From: Antarcticibacterium sp. 1MA-6-2
Lineage (GTDB): Bacteria > Bacteroidota > Bacteroidia > Flavobacteriales > Flavobacteriaceae
Reading direction: 5' to 3'
Assembly: GCF_021535135.1 (NCBI RefSeq)
Contig: NZ_CP091036.1
Location: forward strand, 310,001-374,000
Length of the DNA stretch: 64,000 nt
Program-made: the position numbers and the translations under genes
Part shown: in pieces, positions 37,210-47,293 of the stretch
How positions within the stretch are numbered: position 1 is the stretch's first letter
Layout: each line of letters starts with the position of its first letter
The notes under the pieces: generated by a model
What the model was told of the DNA's origin: nothing
Seen by the model: only the letters and a program-made list of their open reading frames with translations
Databases searched by the model: none

Positions 37210-37944
37210 TTAGCTTTTTGAAACCGATCCAGATCCTGAAGTTTTAAAGTTCTGTTTATCCGGATTCCCTCTGTACTTAATATCTCCTGAACCTGATATC
37301 CGTGCAGCAAGTTCGCTTTCTACGGAAACCTCTATGTCTCCCGATCCTGTCACAGATGCTTTAACCATTTCGGTTTTAAGGTCGTAAGCCAGGAAATCAC
37401 CCGAGCCTGTTACGGTACAGTCAAGTGTTCTTGCTCTTCCTTTCAATTTTACGTCTCCGGAACCTGTAACTGTTCCTTCCAAATCTTCTACTTCAAGGTT
37501 CAGGTTCATATTTCCGGAACCGGTAACGGTAAGCTTAAAATTTTCTGCACGAATTACATCGCTGTTCTTAATATGGCCTGATCCTGTTAAAGTTACCGCA
37601 TCCAGATCTTCAAAAGGTACAGTAATTTTAATGGGATAATTTCTCGATGGCTCCAGGTTTACGCCTTTACGCACAGAAATTTTCAACTGGCCATTACTTA
37701 CTTCTGTCTCGAGATACTCCAGGAGGTTACTTTCAGCTTCAAGATCAATTTTTCCTTCTTTCCCGGCAACCAGTTGTACATCCATCATGCCTGTTACGGC
37801 TACGCGGTCATAATTGTCTACTGTTCTTGTTTGTTGCTTAACATCTTTATTACCCGTTACTTTTGTTGAATTACTCCACCACTGGGCGTTCACAGAATTT
37901 GCCGATAATATCACGACACTGAAAATTAAAATAAAATTTTTCAT
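37210..37944 (-). CDS. Head-GIN-domain surface protein (DUF2807)
   Basis: Signal peptide MKNFILIFSVVILSANSVNAQ, then a beta-solenoid-like domain. The motif T-G-S-G recurs about eight times roughly 20-25 residues apart (TLTGSGHI, TVTGSGNM, TVTGSGDV, TVTGSGDF, SVTGSGDI, RISGSGDI, TSGSGSV), the hallmark of putative auto-transporter adhesin head-GIN proteins (DUF2807). Last gene of the sigma/anti-sigma/DUF4097/GIN cluster. The only intact RCCGGY hexamer in the window (37519-37524) lies inside it. Start at ATG 37944. Confidence 0.85.
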   Translation of the reverse strand: MKNFILIFSVVILSANSVNAQWWSNSTKVTGNKDVKQQTRTVDNYDRVAVTGMMDVQLVAGKEGKIDLEAESNLLEYLETEVSNGQLKISVRKGVNLEPSRNYPIKITVPFEDLDAVTLTGSGHIKNSDVIRAENFKLTVTGSGNMNLNLEVEDLEGTVTGSGDVKLKGRARTLDCTVTGSGDFLAYDLKTEMVKASVTGSGDIEVSVESELAARISGSGDIKYRGNPDKQNFKTSGSGSVSKS

Positions 37945-37969
37945 GTTTAATGGTTTTTTTAATTGATGA

Positions 37970-39067
37970 TTATTGTTGTTGAAATGATATTGTAGCATAA
38001 CTTGAATTTATCGTGATGTTACTGCTATTTGACCTGTTGAGATAATAACCGGAATAAGATTTACTGGTATTGTTATCATTCTGCTTATTAACCTCAAAGT
38101 TATTTATTCCTTTCACGCTTCCGTAGGAGGTATTAAAAGAGAAACTGAATGGATGGTTTGCATCATAACCTATCTTAAGTCCTGTATAGTCGCTGTTGAT
38201 TTTAACTTCACCTGCTCCTTTTACTATCCTGTCTATTGATGCGCTGCCATAATCAAATTTTAGATCTGCAGTTTGATGAAGGTCACCAATTCGTGTGCTT
38301 AAATAATCTCCTGAGCCTGTAATACGCTTTACCTTATCTACAGTTAAACTTCCGTAATCACAACTAAACTGTAGCAGTTCAATTCTATTAAAATTAGAAT
38401 TTGTATAATCGGCATTAAGGTCTACAGATCCTGCATCTTCTACAGTAAATTCAGAATAATCTGCATTTATAATAGCTCGGTTTATATATCCAAACTGGCT
38501 GTTTCGGGAGTAATCAAAACTAATGTGGTTACTGCTGCCTCGCAATTCGCCCAGATCGAGCCTTCCGTAGTCACAACTAATCTTGGCATTACCTGTTAAC
38601 TTATCGAGGAAGATGCTTCCGTAGTCATTACTAAGATCTACATTATTCGTAGCAGGAGCTCTTACAATATAATTTATCTCCATATTTACATTGCTGCTTC
38701 CGCTGAACAAAGAGCCTATCCAGGAGCTGTTTTGTTTGGCAAAGGTGGTACGGGCACTTACTCCCGAAGATGTTTGCTGAAAATCAACATTTATTTCATC
38801 AAGCTTCTCTCGTACTTTTTGCTCGTCATTGCCGTTTGCTTTAATTATTACTTCTATACTAACGGTATTTTGGTTCCAGGTCTTGAGATCGATATTACCG
38901 TAACTGTTATCTATCTTAAGTGTAGCATCGGCTGCCACTTTATAGGTTTTATTGATCTTTTTCTCCCGGGTGTGTTTACCGCTAAGATCACCAGGGCCAT
39001 TTTCAGCCACGAGAATAGAGGGGGAGAGGGCAATTAAAAGTAATAGTTTATATAAAGTTGTTTTCAT
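37970..39067 (-). CDS. DUF4097 beta-strand repeat protein
   Basis: Signal peptide MKTTLYKLLLLIALSPSILVAE, then a long beta-rich region of repeated short motifs with DYGS/SYGN turns (NSYGNIDLKTW, DLSNDYGSIFLD, SFDYSRNSQ, NADYSEFTVED, SCDYGSLTVDK, KFDYGSASIDR), about 365 residues. DUF4097 proteins are exported and often encoded with an ECF sigma and anti-sigma factor. Exact role unknown; probably envelope-stress related by context. The 5' end overlaps the anti-sigma gene by 20 bp. Confidence 0.83.
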   Translation of the reverse strand: MKTTLYKLLLLIALSPSILVAENGPGDLSGKHTREKKINKTYKVAADATLKIDNSYGNIDLKTWNQNTVSIEVIIKANGNDEQKVREKLDEINVDFQQTSSGVSARTTFAKQNSSWIGSLFSGSSNVNMEINYIVRAPATNNVDLSNDYGSIFLDKLTGNAKISCDYGRLDLGELRGSSNHISFDYSRNSQFGYINRAIINADYSEFTVEDAGSVDLNADYTNSNFNRIELLQFSCDYGSLTVDKVKRITGSGDYLSTRIGDLHQTADLKFDYGSASIDRIVKGAGEVKINSDYTGLKIGYDANHPFSFSFNTSYGSVKGINNFEVNKQNDNNTSKSYSGYYLNRSNSSNITINSSYATISFQQQ

Positions 39068-39608
39068 TGTTAGGGTTTTTAAGTTCTTTAATAGTTTCAA
39101 TATGTTCTAAAACGTTGTTCAATAAATCTATACGCTGCTGAAGGTTGGTGATCATAGCAGAAATCACCCGCTTATCCTGGCCGCTCTTCTTTAAGTCTTC
39201 CTTCAATTTTTCATAATCATTATCCAGCTTTTCCATTTGGAGTAAAGCGTCCTTTACTATAGCTTGGGTTGCAGGAGAATCTTCTGCTTTGACTTTTGCC
39301 AGTTCTGTCCTAATAAGATTGGTGTAAAATTGATGCGTCTCCTTCATTTCGGGAGAGATCCCGGCCAAATCACCTGAATTTGAAAGGCTGGTGGTGCCTA
39401 TTAGATTTCCTGCCACAAGAAAAATTATTGTAAGACAGGCTGCAATAGCTACAATTGGGCTCCACAGCATTCTAATTTTACCTCCCTTTGGAGGTTTGTT
39501 TTTTTCAGCCTTGAGTTTGTTAAGGAACCTCGCCTGATGCCCTTCTGTGGGTTCAGCAATGTCAAAGTTCTCTTCTTTGAACAAATCATCAAATTTATTA
39601 TAATCCAT
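39048..39608 (-). CDS. Anti-sigma-factor-like single-pass membrane protein
   Basis: An N-terminal cytoplasmic part of about 50 residues (DYNKFDDLFKEENFDI), one membrane span (VAIAACLTIIFLVAGNLI, about residues 50-68), and a periplasmic helical/coiled-coil tail (QLLKLD-like repeats in the last 90 residues). Position between an ECF sigma gene and DUF4097, and topology, support an anti-sigma role; there is no recognisable RskA or ZAS signature. It overlaps the sigma gene by 11 bp and the DUF4097 gene by 20 bp. Start at ATG 39608; the TTG at 39617 is a longer alternative. Confidence 0.7.
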   Translation of the reverse strand: MDYNKFDDLFKEENFDIAEPTEGHQARFLNKLKAEKNKPPKGGKIRMLWSPIVAIAACLTIIFLVAGNLIGTTSLSNSGDLAGISPEMKETHQFYTNLIRTELAKVKAEDSPATQAIVKDALLQMEKLDNDYEKLKEDLKKSGQDKRVISAMITNLQQRIDLLNNVLEHIETIKELKNPNNENNFI

Positions 39609-40158
39609 ATTCTTCAAGTTTTTTCCGAAGGCTTTCCTTTGCCCGGGAGATTGATGTCCTGCAGTTGGCAGAACTTAAACCTAGTATTTCGCAAATTTCA
39701 TCGTAATCGTAACCTTCAATTAAATGTAGGGTAAGGATGATCCTGTAACTCTCCTTTAAACTGTTCATAGCTTTCAGGACTTTTTGAACTTTTGTATTCG
39801 TTTCTTCAGCAGCTACGTCTATTCCTTCATTTTCCTCCAGCTCGTGTTTAAATTCATCCTCATAAGAGAGGTTTTTATATTTCGAACTTTTATTGAAGGA
39901 GTTGATACTCAAATTCACAGTAATTTTTTTAAGCCAGGCACCAAAAGTGGATTTTCCCTGAAACGTCTTTAATTTAGAGAAAGCCTTTATAAACGCCTCC
40001 TGCATGATGTCTTCAGCTTCTGCCTGATCATTTACTATCCTAAGGGCAGTATTATACATGGCTTTATAATATTTATTATAAATTTCCATTTGTGCACGTT
40101 GATCGCCTTTTATGCAACGGGCAACTAGTTCGTCTATATAAGTGATGGTTGGTGTCAA
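39598..40158 (-). CDS. RNA polymerase sigma-70 factor, ECF subfamily
   Basis: Sigma-2 region (ELVARCIKGDQRAQMEIYNKYY, EDIMQEAFIKAFSKLKTF) and sigma-4 helix-turn-helix (YRIILTLHLIEGYDYDEICE, GLSSANCRTSISRAKESL), 186 residues. Together with the downstream anti-sigma-like gene, DUF4097 and GIN proteins it probably forms a surface- or envelope-stress regulon. Start is TTG 40158; no ATG fits the reading frame downstream of the upstream stop. Confidence 0.9.
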   Translation of the reverse strand: MTPTITYIDELVARCIKGDQRAQMEIYNKYYKAMYNTALRIVNDQAEAEDIMQEAFIKAFSKLKTFQGKSTFGAWLKKITVNLSINSFNKSSKYKNLSYEDEFKHELEENEGIDVAAEETNTKVQKVLKAMNSLKESYRIILTLHLIEGYDYDEICEILGLSSANCRTSISRAKESLRKKLEEYGL

Positions 40159-40373
40159 AAAAATAACTTAAGCTCTATAATAAAGATAGGTGTGTTTTTA
40201 AATTGTTACAGTTTCAGGAAAATTTTTTTCAATTCTTTTGGTGGCATAAGAATTGAATTAGTACGAACGAGTAAATACCTTGATCTCACTGCCTGAGGCT
40301 TATGTATAAATAAGTTGCAGTGAAGTAAAGAATAAATAACCAGCTGTTGTGACAGTTTGACCTAAAAAAAGAT

Positions 40374-42827
40374 ATGGCTAAATCTAAAATAATGAATATT
40401 GACAGTTTGTCATTACAGGGAATAGACGAGGATGCAGAGTTAATTCCTTTAATGACTCCTGAAGATGAAGAAGAAATAAATAAAGAAGACCTCCCGGATG
40501 TTCTGCCCATTTTACCCTTACGTAATACAGTTCTATTTCCAGGGGTAGTAATTCCTATTACAGCAGGAAGGGATACTTCAATAAAATTAATTAATGATGC
40601 TAATAACGGTACCAAAGTTATTGGCGTGGTTGCGCAAAAGGATGAGGAGGTAGAGAATCCCAAAACAAAGGATATACACAATACTTGTGTAGTTGCAAGA
40701 ATACTTCGGGTGCTTAAAATGCCCGATGGTAACACAACAGTAATTATCCAGGGAAAAAAACGCTTTAAGATCGGGGAAGTAATATCAGATAAACCGTATT
40801 TATCAGCAACTATAAACGAAGTACCGGAAGAGCGCCCGGAAGTTGATAATGCAGAGTTTGGTGCTATAATAGAGTCCATTAAAGATCTTGCGCTTCAAAT
40901 AATAAAGGGCAGTCCTAATATACCTACAGAAGCATCTTTTGCTATAAAGAACATTGAAAGCCCGTCTTTCCTTATAAACTTTGTTTCTTCTAATATGAAT
41001 CTTACAGTAGAAGAAAAGCAACAGCTTTTGGAAACAAATAATCTTAAGGACAGGGCTCTTGCGACTTTGAAGTATATGAATGTTGAGTTCCAGAAGCTGG
41101 AATTGAAGAACGATATCCAGAGCAAGGTGCAAAGCGATATGAGCCAGCAGCAGCGGGAGTATTTTCTACACCAGCAAATGAAAACCATTCAGGAAGAACT
41201 GGGTGGGGTATCTCATGAAGATGAAGTGGAGGAAATGCGTGTTCGCGCAAAAAAGAAAAAATGGGATGAGAAAGTAAAAAAGCATTTTAATAAAGAGCTT
41301 GCTAAAATGCAGCGAATGAATCCTCAGGTAGCAGAGTATTCTATTCAACGTAATTATCTTGATCTTTTTCTTGATCTTCCCTGGAATGATTTCAGCAAAG
41401 ATAAATTTGACCTGAAACGGGCGCAACGTATTTTGGACCGGGACCATTACGGTCTTGAAGATGTAAAGAAGCGAATCATTGAATATCTCGCAGTTCTTAA
41501 ATTGAGGAACGATATGAAGTCACCAATCCTGTGTCTTTATGGACCTCCGGGAGTTGGTAAAACTTCTTTAGGTAAATCTGTAGCCGAGGCTTTAGGGCGT
41601 GAGTATGTTAGGGTTTCTTTAGGGGGTTTACGCGATGAGGCCGAAATAAGAGGACACAGAAAAACGTATATAGGTGCAATGCCGGGAAGAATAGTTCAAA
41701 GTCTTAAGAAAGCGGGAACAAGTAATCCGGTTTTCGTTCTTGATGAGATTGATAAGCTGGCAAGCGGTAACCAGGGGGATCCTTCTTCAGCTTTACTGGA
41801 GGTTCTGGATCCTGAGCAAAACAGTGAGTTTCATGATAATTTCCTGGAGATGGGATTTGACCTTTCCAAGGTTATGTTTATTGCTACGGCAAACAGTTTA
41901 AATACTATTCAGCCTGCATTAAGAGACCGTATGGAAATAATCAATGTAACAGGTTATACAATAGAAGAGAAGGTAGAAATTGCAAAACAGCATTTACTTC
42001 CAAAACAGCTTGAGGAACACGGCTTGACTAAAGAGAATTTGAAAGTGGCCAAACCGCAACTGGAAAAGATCATTGAAGGGTACACAAGAGAATCGGGAGT
42101 TCGGGGACTTGAAAAGCAAATCGCAAAAGTGGTAAGGTACGCTGCCAAGAATATTGCGATGGATGAAAAATATAATATCAAAATAAGCAATGAAGATGTT
42201 ATAGAAATACTTGGAAGTCCGCGTCTGGAGAGAGATAAATATGAGAATAATGATGTTGCGGGAGTTGTGACTAAGTCTTGCCTGGACCCAGGTAGGGGGA
42301 GATATTCTTTTTATAGAATCCATACTTTCCCAGGGCAAGGGTAACCTTAATATAACAGGTAATCTTGGGAAGGTGATGAAAGAATCAGCTACCATTGCAA
42401 TGGAGTACATTAAATCAAATGCCGATAAATGGGGAATTTCTCCTGATGTCTTTAATAAGTATAACGTACACATTCACGTGCCTGAAGGTGCAACTCCAAA
42501 AGATGGACCAAGTGCAGGAATTACTATGTTAACCTCGCTGGTTTCACTCTTTACTCAACGTAAAGTAAAGAAGAGTATAGCAATGACGGGAGAAATTACT
42601 TTAAGAGGTAAAGTTCTGCTTAGGTAGGAGGGATCAAAGAAAAGATCCTGGCTGCAAAAAGAGCAAGTATTAAAGAGATCATTCTTTGTAAAGACAACGA
42701 AAGGGACATTGCTGAAATTAAGGACGAATATTTAAAAGGCCTTACTTTTCATTATGTAAAAGAGATGAGTGAAGTAATAGATATTGCGCTCACCCGGGAA
42801 CAGGTGGAGAACGCCAAGTCTCTGTAA
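40374..42827 (+). CDS. lon: ATP-dependent protease Lon (two lesions)
   Basis: Serine-lysine protease for damaged and regulatory proteins. LonN substrate domain ([15 protein letters not shown]), AAA+ Walker A ([15 protein letters not shown]), Walker B ([13 protein letters not shown]), and proteolytic domain with catalytic Ser in [12 protein letters not shown] and Lys in the [14 protein letters not shown] stretch. Lesions are ACTAAGT at 42270-42276 for ACCGGT (restores [13 protein letters not shown]) and GCTTAGGT at 42618-42625 for GCCGGT (restores RGKVLPVGGIKEK). Repaired length 816 residues. A terminator follows. Confidence 0.95.
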
Positions 42828-42833
42828 ATAATT

Positions 42834-42860
42834 AGCCTCTTTTAAAGGGGCTTTTTTTTT
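42834..42860 (+). terminator. Rho-independent terminator after lon
   Basis: AGCCTCTTT / AAAGGGGCT stem with a G-T pair, followed by a T run. Confidence 0.8.
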
Positions 42861-42877
42861 GCTCTTTTATAAATCTC

Positions 42878-42885
42878 TACCTTTG
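42878..42885 (+). promoter_or_regulatory. Probable -7 element of cmk
   Basis: TACCTTTG fits TAnnTTTG, 17 bp before the cmk ATG. Confidence 0.5.
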
Positions 42886-42902
42886 CCAAAATCTTAAATT
42901 CA

Positions 42903-43612
42903 ATGAATAAAAACATTACCATTGCTATAGATGGATTTTCTTCAACAGGTAAAAGTACTGTTGCAAGACAGTTAGCCAAGGAACTGGGATATGTCTATGT
43001 GGACAGCTTAGTGCTATGTACAGAGCCGTCACCTTATTTGCAATGAGAAATTCTTTTATTTCTGAAGATGGATTAAACAAAGAATCCTTAATTAATAAAC
43101 TTCCTTCTATAAACCTTAAGTTCATTTTTGACACTAATATAGGTTATGCCGCTATTTACCTGAATGATGAGAATGTAGAAAAGGAGATCCGTTCCATGGA
43201 TGTTTCCAACTACGTGAGTAAAGTGGCCGCTATTTCCCAGGTAAGAGAAAAGCTGGTATCTCAACAACAAATTATGGGAAAAGAAAAAGGCGTTGTTATG
43301 GACGGGAGGGACATTGGCACCGTAGTTTTTCCCGATGCTGAATTAAAATTGTATATGACCGCTACTGCGGAAGAAAGAGCAAAGAGAAGATTTTTTGAAC
43401 TGAAGGAAAAAGGTGATAATGTTGAGTATGAAGCAGTGTTGAAAAACGTCCAGGAGCGGGATTTTCTTGATACCACAAGAGAAGATTCTCCTCTGGTAAA
43501 AGCTGAGGATGCCATAGAAATAGACAATTCTTCCCTAAATATAGATCAACAGTTTCAGAAAATTAGGGATCTCGCCCTTTCAAAAATTTCAGAAGTAAAT
43601 TCTACTGAATAA
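42903..43612 (+). CDS. cmk: (d)CMP kinase (one lesion)
   Basis: Phosphorylates CMP and dCMP. Walker [15 protein letters not shown]; the CMP-binding YVDTGAMYRAV appears after repair; [20 protein letters not shown] and the lid [13 protein letters not shown] follow. The frame breaks at 43005-43012 where AGCTTAGT stands for ACCGGT (GACACCGGTGCT expected, +2). Repaired length 235 residues. Usually followed by rpsA in Bacteroidota, as here. Essential enzyme, so the lesion is a sequence error. Confidence 0.94.
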
Positions 43613-43641
43613 TTCTTCTACTTAATTTGTTTTCAGTCCTT

Positions 43642-43670
43642 TTGATTTACAGAAAATAGTTGTATTTTTG
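43642..43670 (+). promoter_or_regulatory. Bacteroidota-type promoter of rpsA
   Basis: TTG at 43642-43644 and TATTTTTG at 43663-43670, 18 bp between them; matches TTG-N17-23-TAnnTTTG. The leader before the ATG at 43797 is about 120 nt. Confidence 0.7.
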
Positions 43671-43796
43671 CAGACCTTTTTCGGCAAAATAAAGGAAAAA
43701 GAAAAGGGTTGAAAATCAAAACAATAATCGCTTCTGTGTCTTTTATTGCCTGAATTTTTTCCGAAGGTTCACAGGATACAAATATTACAATCAGCA

Positions 43797-45626
43797 ATGG
43801 CTGAAGAAAACAAAAATCAAGACGTTCAGGAAGTAGCAGGTATGGACACTGCTTCTCAACCGGACACAGTTGCACAGCAACAAAACCCTGAGAAATTTCT
43901 TGCAGATTTTAACTGGCACAACTACGAGGAAGGTATAGATCCTGTAGATGATCAAAAGCTTGAAGAATTTGAGAAGCTTGTTTCAGAAAATTTCGTAGAC
44001 ACTTTAGATGATGAGGTTACAACAGGAAAAGTAATTAATATTACAGATCGTGATGCAATCATTGACATTAATGCTAAGAGTGAAGGTGTTATTTCCCTTA
44101 ACGAATTTCGTTACAATCCAGATCTAAAAGTAGGTGATGAGGTTGAAGTTTTAATTGATGTGCGTGAAGATGCTACAGGACAATTAATTCTTTCTCACCG
44201 TAAGGCCCGAGTTATTATGGCCTGGGATCGTGTAAATAAAGCTCACGACGAAAGTTTAATAGTAAATGGTTTTGTAAAATGTCGTACCAAAGGTGGTATG
44301 ATCGTAGACGTATTTGGAATTGAGGCTTTCCTTCCGGGATCTCAAATCGACGTAAAACCAATTAGGGATTACGATGCATACGTTGGTAAGACTATGGAAT
44401 TTAAAGTTGTTAAGATCAACCACGAATTCAAGAACGTAGTAGTATCTCACAAAGCTCTTATTGAAGCTGATATTGAAGAGCAGAAGAAAGAGATCATTGG
44501 TCAGTTAGAAAAAGGTCAGGTACTTGAAGGTACTGTTAAGAACATTACTTCTTACGGTGTATTCGTAGACCTTGGCGGTGTAGATGGACTTATCCACATT
44601 ACAGATCTTAGCTGGTCACGTATTAACCATCCAAATGAGATCGTTGAACTTGATCAAAAACTTAATGTTGTTATTCTTGACTTTGATGAAGCTAAGACAA
44701 GAATTCAATTAGGTCTTAAGCAATTACACAAACACCCATGGGAAGCTCTTGATGAGAATCTTGCTGTAGGTGATAAAGTAAAAGGTAAAGTAGTTGTAAT
44801 CGCAGATTACGGTGCATTTATCGAAGTTGCTGAAGGTGTTGAAGGTCTTATCCACGTTTCTGAAATGTCATGGAGCACGCATTTGCGTTCTGCCCAGGAT
44901 TTCGTGAAAGTAGGGGATGAGGTTGAAGCTCAAATCTTAACTTTAGATCGTGATGATCGTAAAATGTCTCTTGGAATTAAGCAATTAACTCCAGATCCAT
45001 GGACTGATATTACTTCAAAATATCCTGTAGGTTCAAGACATTCAGGTATCGTACGTAACTTCACCAACTTTGGTGTTTTCGTAGAACTTGAAGAAGGAAT
45101 CGACGGACTTATTTATATCTCTGACCTTTCATGGACCAAGAAGATCAAGCATCCAAGTGAATTTACTAATGTAGGTGATACTTTGGAAGTTGTTGTATTA
45201 GAATTAGATGTTGATGGACGTAAACTTAGTTTAGGTCACAAACAAACTGAATCTAATCCTTGGGATAAGTATGAAACTGAGTTTGCTGTAGGTACAACTC
45301 ACACTGCAGAAATTTCTGAAATAGTAGACAAAGGTGCGACTATCGAGTTTAATGAAGATATCACAGCTTTTGTTCCTACCCGTCACCTTGAAAAAGAAGA
45401 TGGTAAGAAATTAAAGCAGGGAGAAAGTGCAGAGTTCCAAATCATTGAATTCAATAAAGAATTTAAGAGAGTGGTAGCTTCTCACACTGCAATCCACAAA
45501 GAAGAAGAGCAGCAAATAGTGAAGCAGGCAGCTAAAAAAGCTGCATCACAAAACAATGAAAAGACAACCATTGGTGATGTGAATGCTGAGCTACAAGCTC
45601 TTAAAGATAAGATGGAAGGAAAATAA
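43797..45626 (+). CDS. rpsA: 30S ribosomal protein S1
   Basis: RNA-binding S1-domain protein that recruits mRNA to the 30S subunit, of special weight in Bacteroidota with their weak Shine-Dalgarno use. Six OB-fold S1 repeats are visible, for example GVFVDLGGVDGLIHITDLSW, GAFIEVAEGVEGLIHVSEMSW and GVFVELEEGIDGLIYISDLSW. 609 residues. I chose ATG 43797 (MAEENKNQ); the frame is open upstream to 43746, but that part is leader. Intact, with no RCCGGY lesions. Confidence 0.97.
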   Translation: MAEENKNQDVQEVAGMDTASQPDTVAQQQNPEKFLADFNWHNYEEGIDPVDDQKLEEFEKLVSENFVDTLDDEVTTGKVINITDRDAIIDINAKSEGVISLNEFRYNPDLKVGDEVEVLIDVREDATGQLILSHRKARVIMAWDRVNKAHDESLIVNGFVKCRTKGGMIVDVFGIEAFLPGSQIDVKPIRDYDAYVGKTMEFKVVKINHEFKNVVVSHKALIEADIEEQKKEIIGQLEKGQVLEGTVKNITSYGVFVDLGGVDGLIHITDLSWSRINHPNEIVELDQKLNVVILDFDEAKTRIQLGLKQLHKHPWEALDENLAVGDKVKGKVVVIADYGAFIEVAEGVEGLIHVSEMSWSTHLRSAQDFVKVGDEVEAQILTLDRDDRKMSLGIKQLTPDPWTDITSKYPVGSRHSGIVRNFTNFGVFVELEEGIDGLIYISDLSWTKKIKHPSEFTNVGDTLEVVVLELDVDGRKLSLGHKQTESNPWDKYETEFAVGTTHTAEISEIVDKGATIEFNEDITAFVPTRHLEKEDGKKLKQGESAEFQIIEFNKEFKRVVASHTAIHKEEEQQIVKQAAKKAASQNNEKTTIGDVNAELQALKDKMEGK

Positions 45627-45648
45627 ATTTCTTTTTATCATAATAATG

Positions 45649-45679
45649 AACCTCCTTGGGAAACTAAGGAGGTTTTTTT
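45649..45679 (+). terminator. Rho-independent terminator after rpsA
   Basis: AACCTCCTT / AAGGAGGTT perfect stem with an eight-base loop and T run. Confidence 0.88.
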
Positions 45680-45769
45680 ATGTAAGGACTTTTTACAGTA
45701 AATATTAAGAAAGCATTTTAGATAACACCAGTTATTCTTATTCCGCCGTAGAAAAATATAAAATTATCT

Positions 45770-45777
45770 TACTTTTG
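45770..45777 (+). promoter_or_regulatory. Probable -7 element of the pyrR-pyrB operon
   Basis: TACTTTTG fits TAnnTTTG and is 27 bp before the pyrR ATG. Confidence 0.5.
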
Positions 45778-45803
45778 TTTCTGAACTTCAGCCTAAAAAA
45801 ATT

Positions 45804-46350
45804 ATGAGCCAAAAAGTGTTGCTTAATTCTAAAGAGATCAACATAATACTTCATCGTTTGGCCTGCCAGTTAATTGAAAATCATCCCGGATTAGAAAATA
45901 CAGTTCTCATAGGGATCCAGCCCAGGGGGATCTATCTCGCGAACAGAATTATTAAGATCCTGGAAGAAGACTATGGTATAAATAATATTCTTTCCGGCCA
46001 ATTAGATATTACCTTTTACAGAGATGATTTTAGAAGAAGCGATAAACCCCTGGAAGCCAATAAAACTAAAATAGATTTTATTGTTGAAGACAAACAAGTG
46101 GTGTTTATAGATGATGTACTGTACACAGGCCGAAGCATTCGCGCAGCCCTTACTGCTATTCAATCTTTTGGGCGGCCGAAGGAAATTGAACTACTCACTT
46201 TGATAGACCGAAGATTTAGCTAAGCATTTGCCCATACAACCCGATTATAACGGAAGACAGGTGGATGCTATAAACGATGAACAGGTAAAAGTACACTGGA
46301 AGGAAAACTACGGCGAAGATGCAGTTTATCTTATGCCTAAACAACAATAG
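45804..46350 (+). CDS. pyrR: Bifunctional pyr operon regulator/uracil phosphoribosyltransferase PyrR (one lesion)
   Basis: PRTase fold with the PRPP-binding loop VVFIDDVLYTGRSIRAAL, GIQPRGIYLANR, and a C-terminal LIDRRFSRHLPIQPDYNGRQV after repair. PyrR can attenuate pyr mRNA and make UMP. The frame breaks at 46219-46225, where GCTAAGC replaces GCCGGC (RFSRHLPI). Repaired length 181 residues; the stop at 46348-46350 leaves 3 bp to pyrB, so one operon. No anti-terminator structure could be confirmed upstream. Confidence 0.92.
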
Positions 46351-46353
46351 TCA

Positions 46354-47283
46354 ATGAACGAATTAAGTGTAAACCACTTACTGGGAATTAAGTATCTTAA
46401 CCAGAACGATATTGAGCTTATTTTTAAAACAGCCGATCATTTTAAGGAAGTAATCAATAGACCCATTAAAAAAGTTCCTTCTCTGCGGGATATAACAATT
46501 GCCAATTTATTTTTTGAGAACAGCACCAGGACAAGATTATCTTTTGAACTAGCCGAAAAAAGGCTAAGTGCAGATGTTATAAATTTTTCTGCCTCCAGCT
46601 CTTCGGTCACGAAAGGGGAGACTCTTATAGATACTGTAAATAACATCCTTTCTATGAAAGTAGATATGGTTGTAATGAGACATCCCAACCCTGGAGCAGG
46701 AATTTTTTTATCCAGAAATGTTGAGGCCAGTATAATCAATGCCGGAGATGGAACCCACGAACATCCTACACAGGCGCTTCTTGATTCCTATTCAATAAGA
46801 GAAAAACTGGGAGAAGTGAAAGGCAAAAAAGTAGTTATAGTAGGGGATATTTTACATAGCAGGGTTGCCCTTTCTAACATATTTGCTTTACGTCTTCAGG
46901 GAGCAGAAGTAAAGGTATGCGGTCCAAAAACCTTAATTCCAAAACATATTGAATCATTAGGAGTAAAAGTGGAAACAAATCTAAGAAAAGCTCTTGAATG
47001 GTGTGATGTGGCAAACATGTTGCGGGTTCAAAATGAGAGGATGGAAATAAGTTATTTTCCCAGCACAAGAGAATACACGCAGCAGTTTGGACTTAATAAG
47101 CAAATTCTAGATTCACTGGAGAAAAAAATTGTTGTTATGCACCCTGGACCCATTAACAGGGGAGTAGAAATTACAAGTGACGTGGCAGATTCGAAGCAGG
47201 CTATCATTCTTGACCAGGTTCAAAATGGAGTAGCGATTCGAATGGCCGTAATTTATTTGCTGGCTTCTAAGATAAAACCTTAA
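46354..47283 (+). CDS. pyrB: Aspartate carbamoyltransferase catalytic subunit
   Basis: Second step of pyrimidine synthesis. The carbamoyl-phosphate loop FFENSTRTRLSFELAEKRL, HPTQALLDSY, and MHPGPINRGVEI are visible, with NADP-like KVVIVGDILHSRVALSN in the second domain. 309 residues, intact. Directly after pyrR (3 bp) and before a small conserved gene (10 bp). Confidence 0.96.
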   Translation: MNELSVNHLLGIKYLNQNDIELIFKTADHFKEVINRPIKKVPSLRDITIANLFFENSTRTRLSFELAEKRLSADVINFSASSSSVTKGETLIDTVNNILSMKVDMVVMRHPNPGAGIFLSRNVEASIINAGDGTHEHPTQALLDSYSIREKLGEVKGKKVVIVGDILHSRVALSNIFALRLQGAEVKVCGPKTLIPKHIESLGVKVETNLRKALEWCDVANMLRVQNERMEISYFPSTREYTQQFGLNKQILDSLEKKIVVMHPGPINRGVEITSDVADSKQAIILDQVQNGVAIRMAVIYLLASKIKP

Positions 47284-47293
47284 AAAAGCAGTC

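Noticed and set aside
40286..40879. 197-residue minus-strand ORF over the start of lon
   Set aside because: Ser/Thr-rich shadow of the lon N-terminal coding frame without family motifs.
42289..42294. CAGGTA in lon (WTQVGG) as another lesion
   Set aside because: The frame continues correctly and Gln is acceptable at this variable position.
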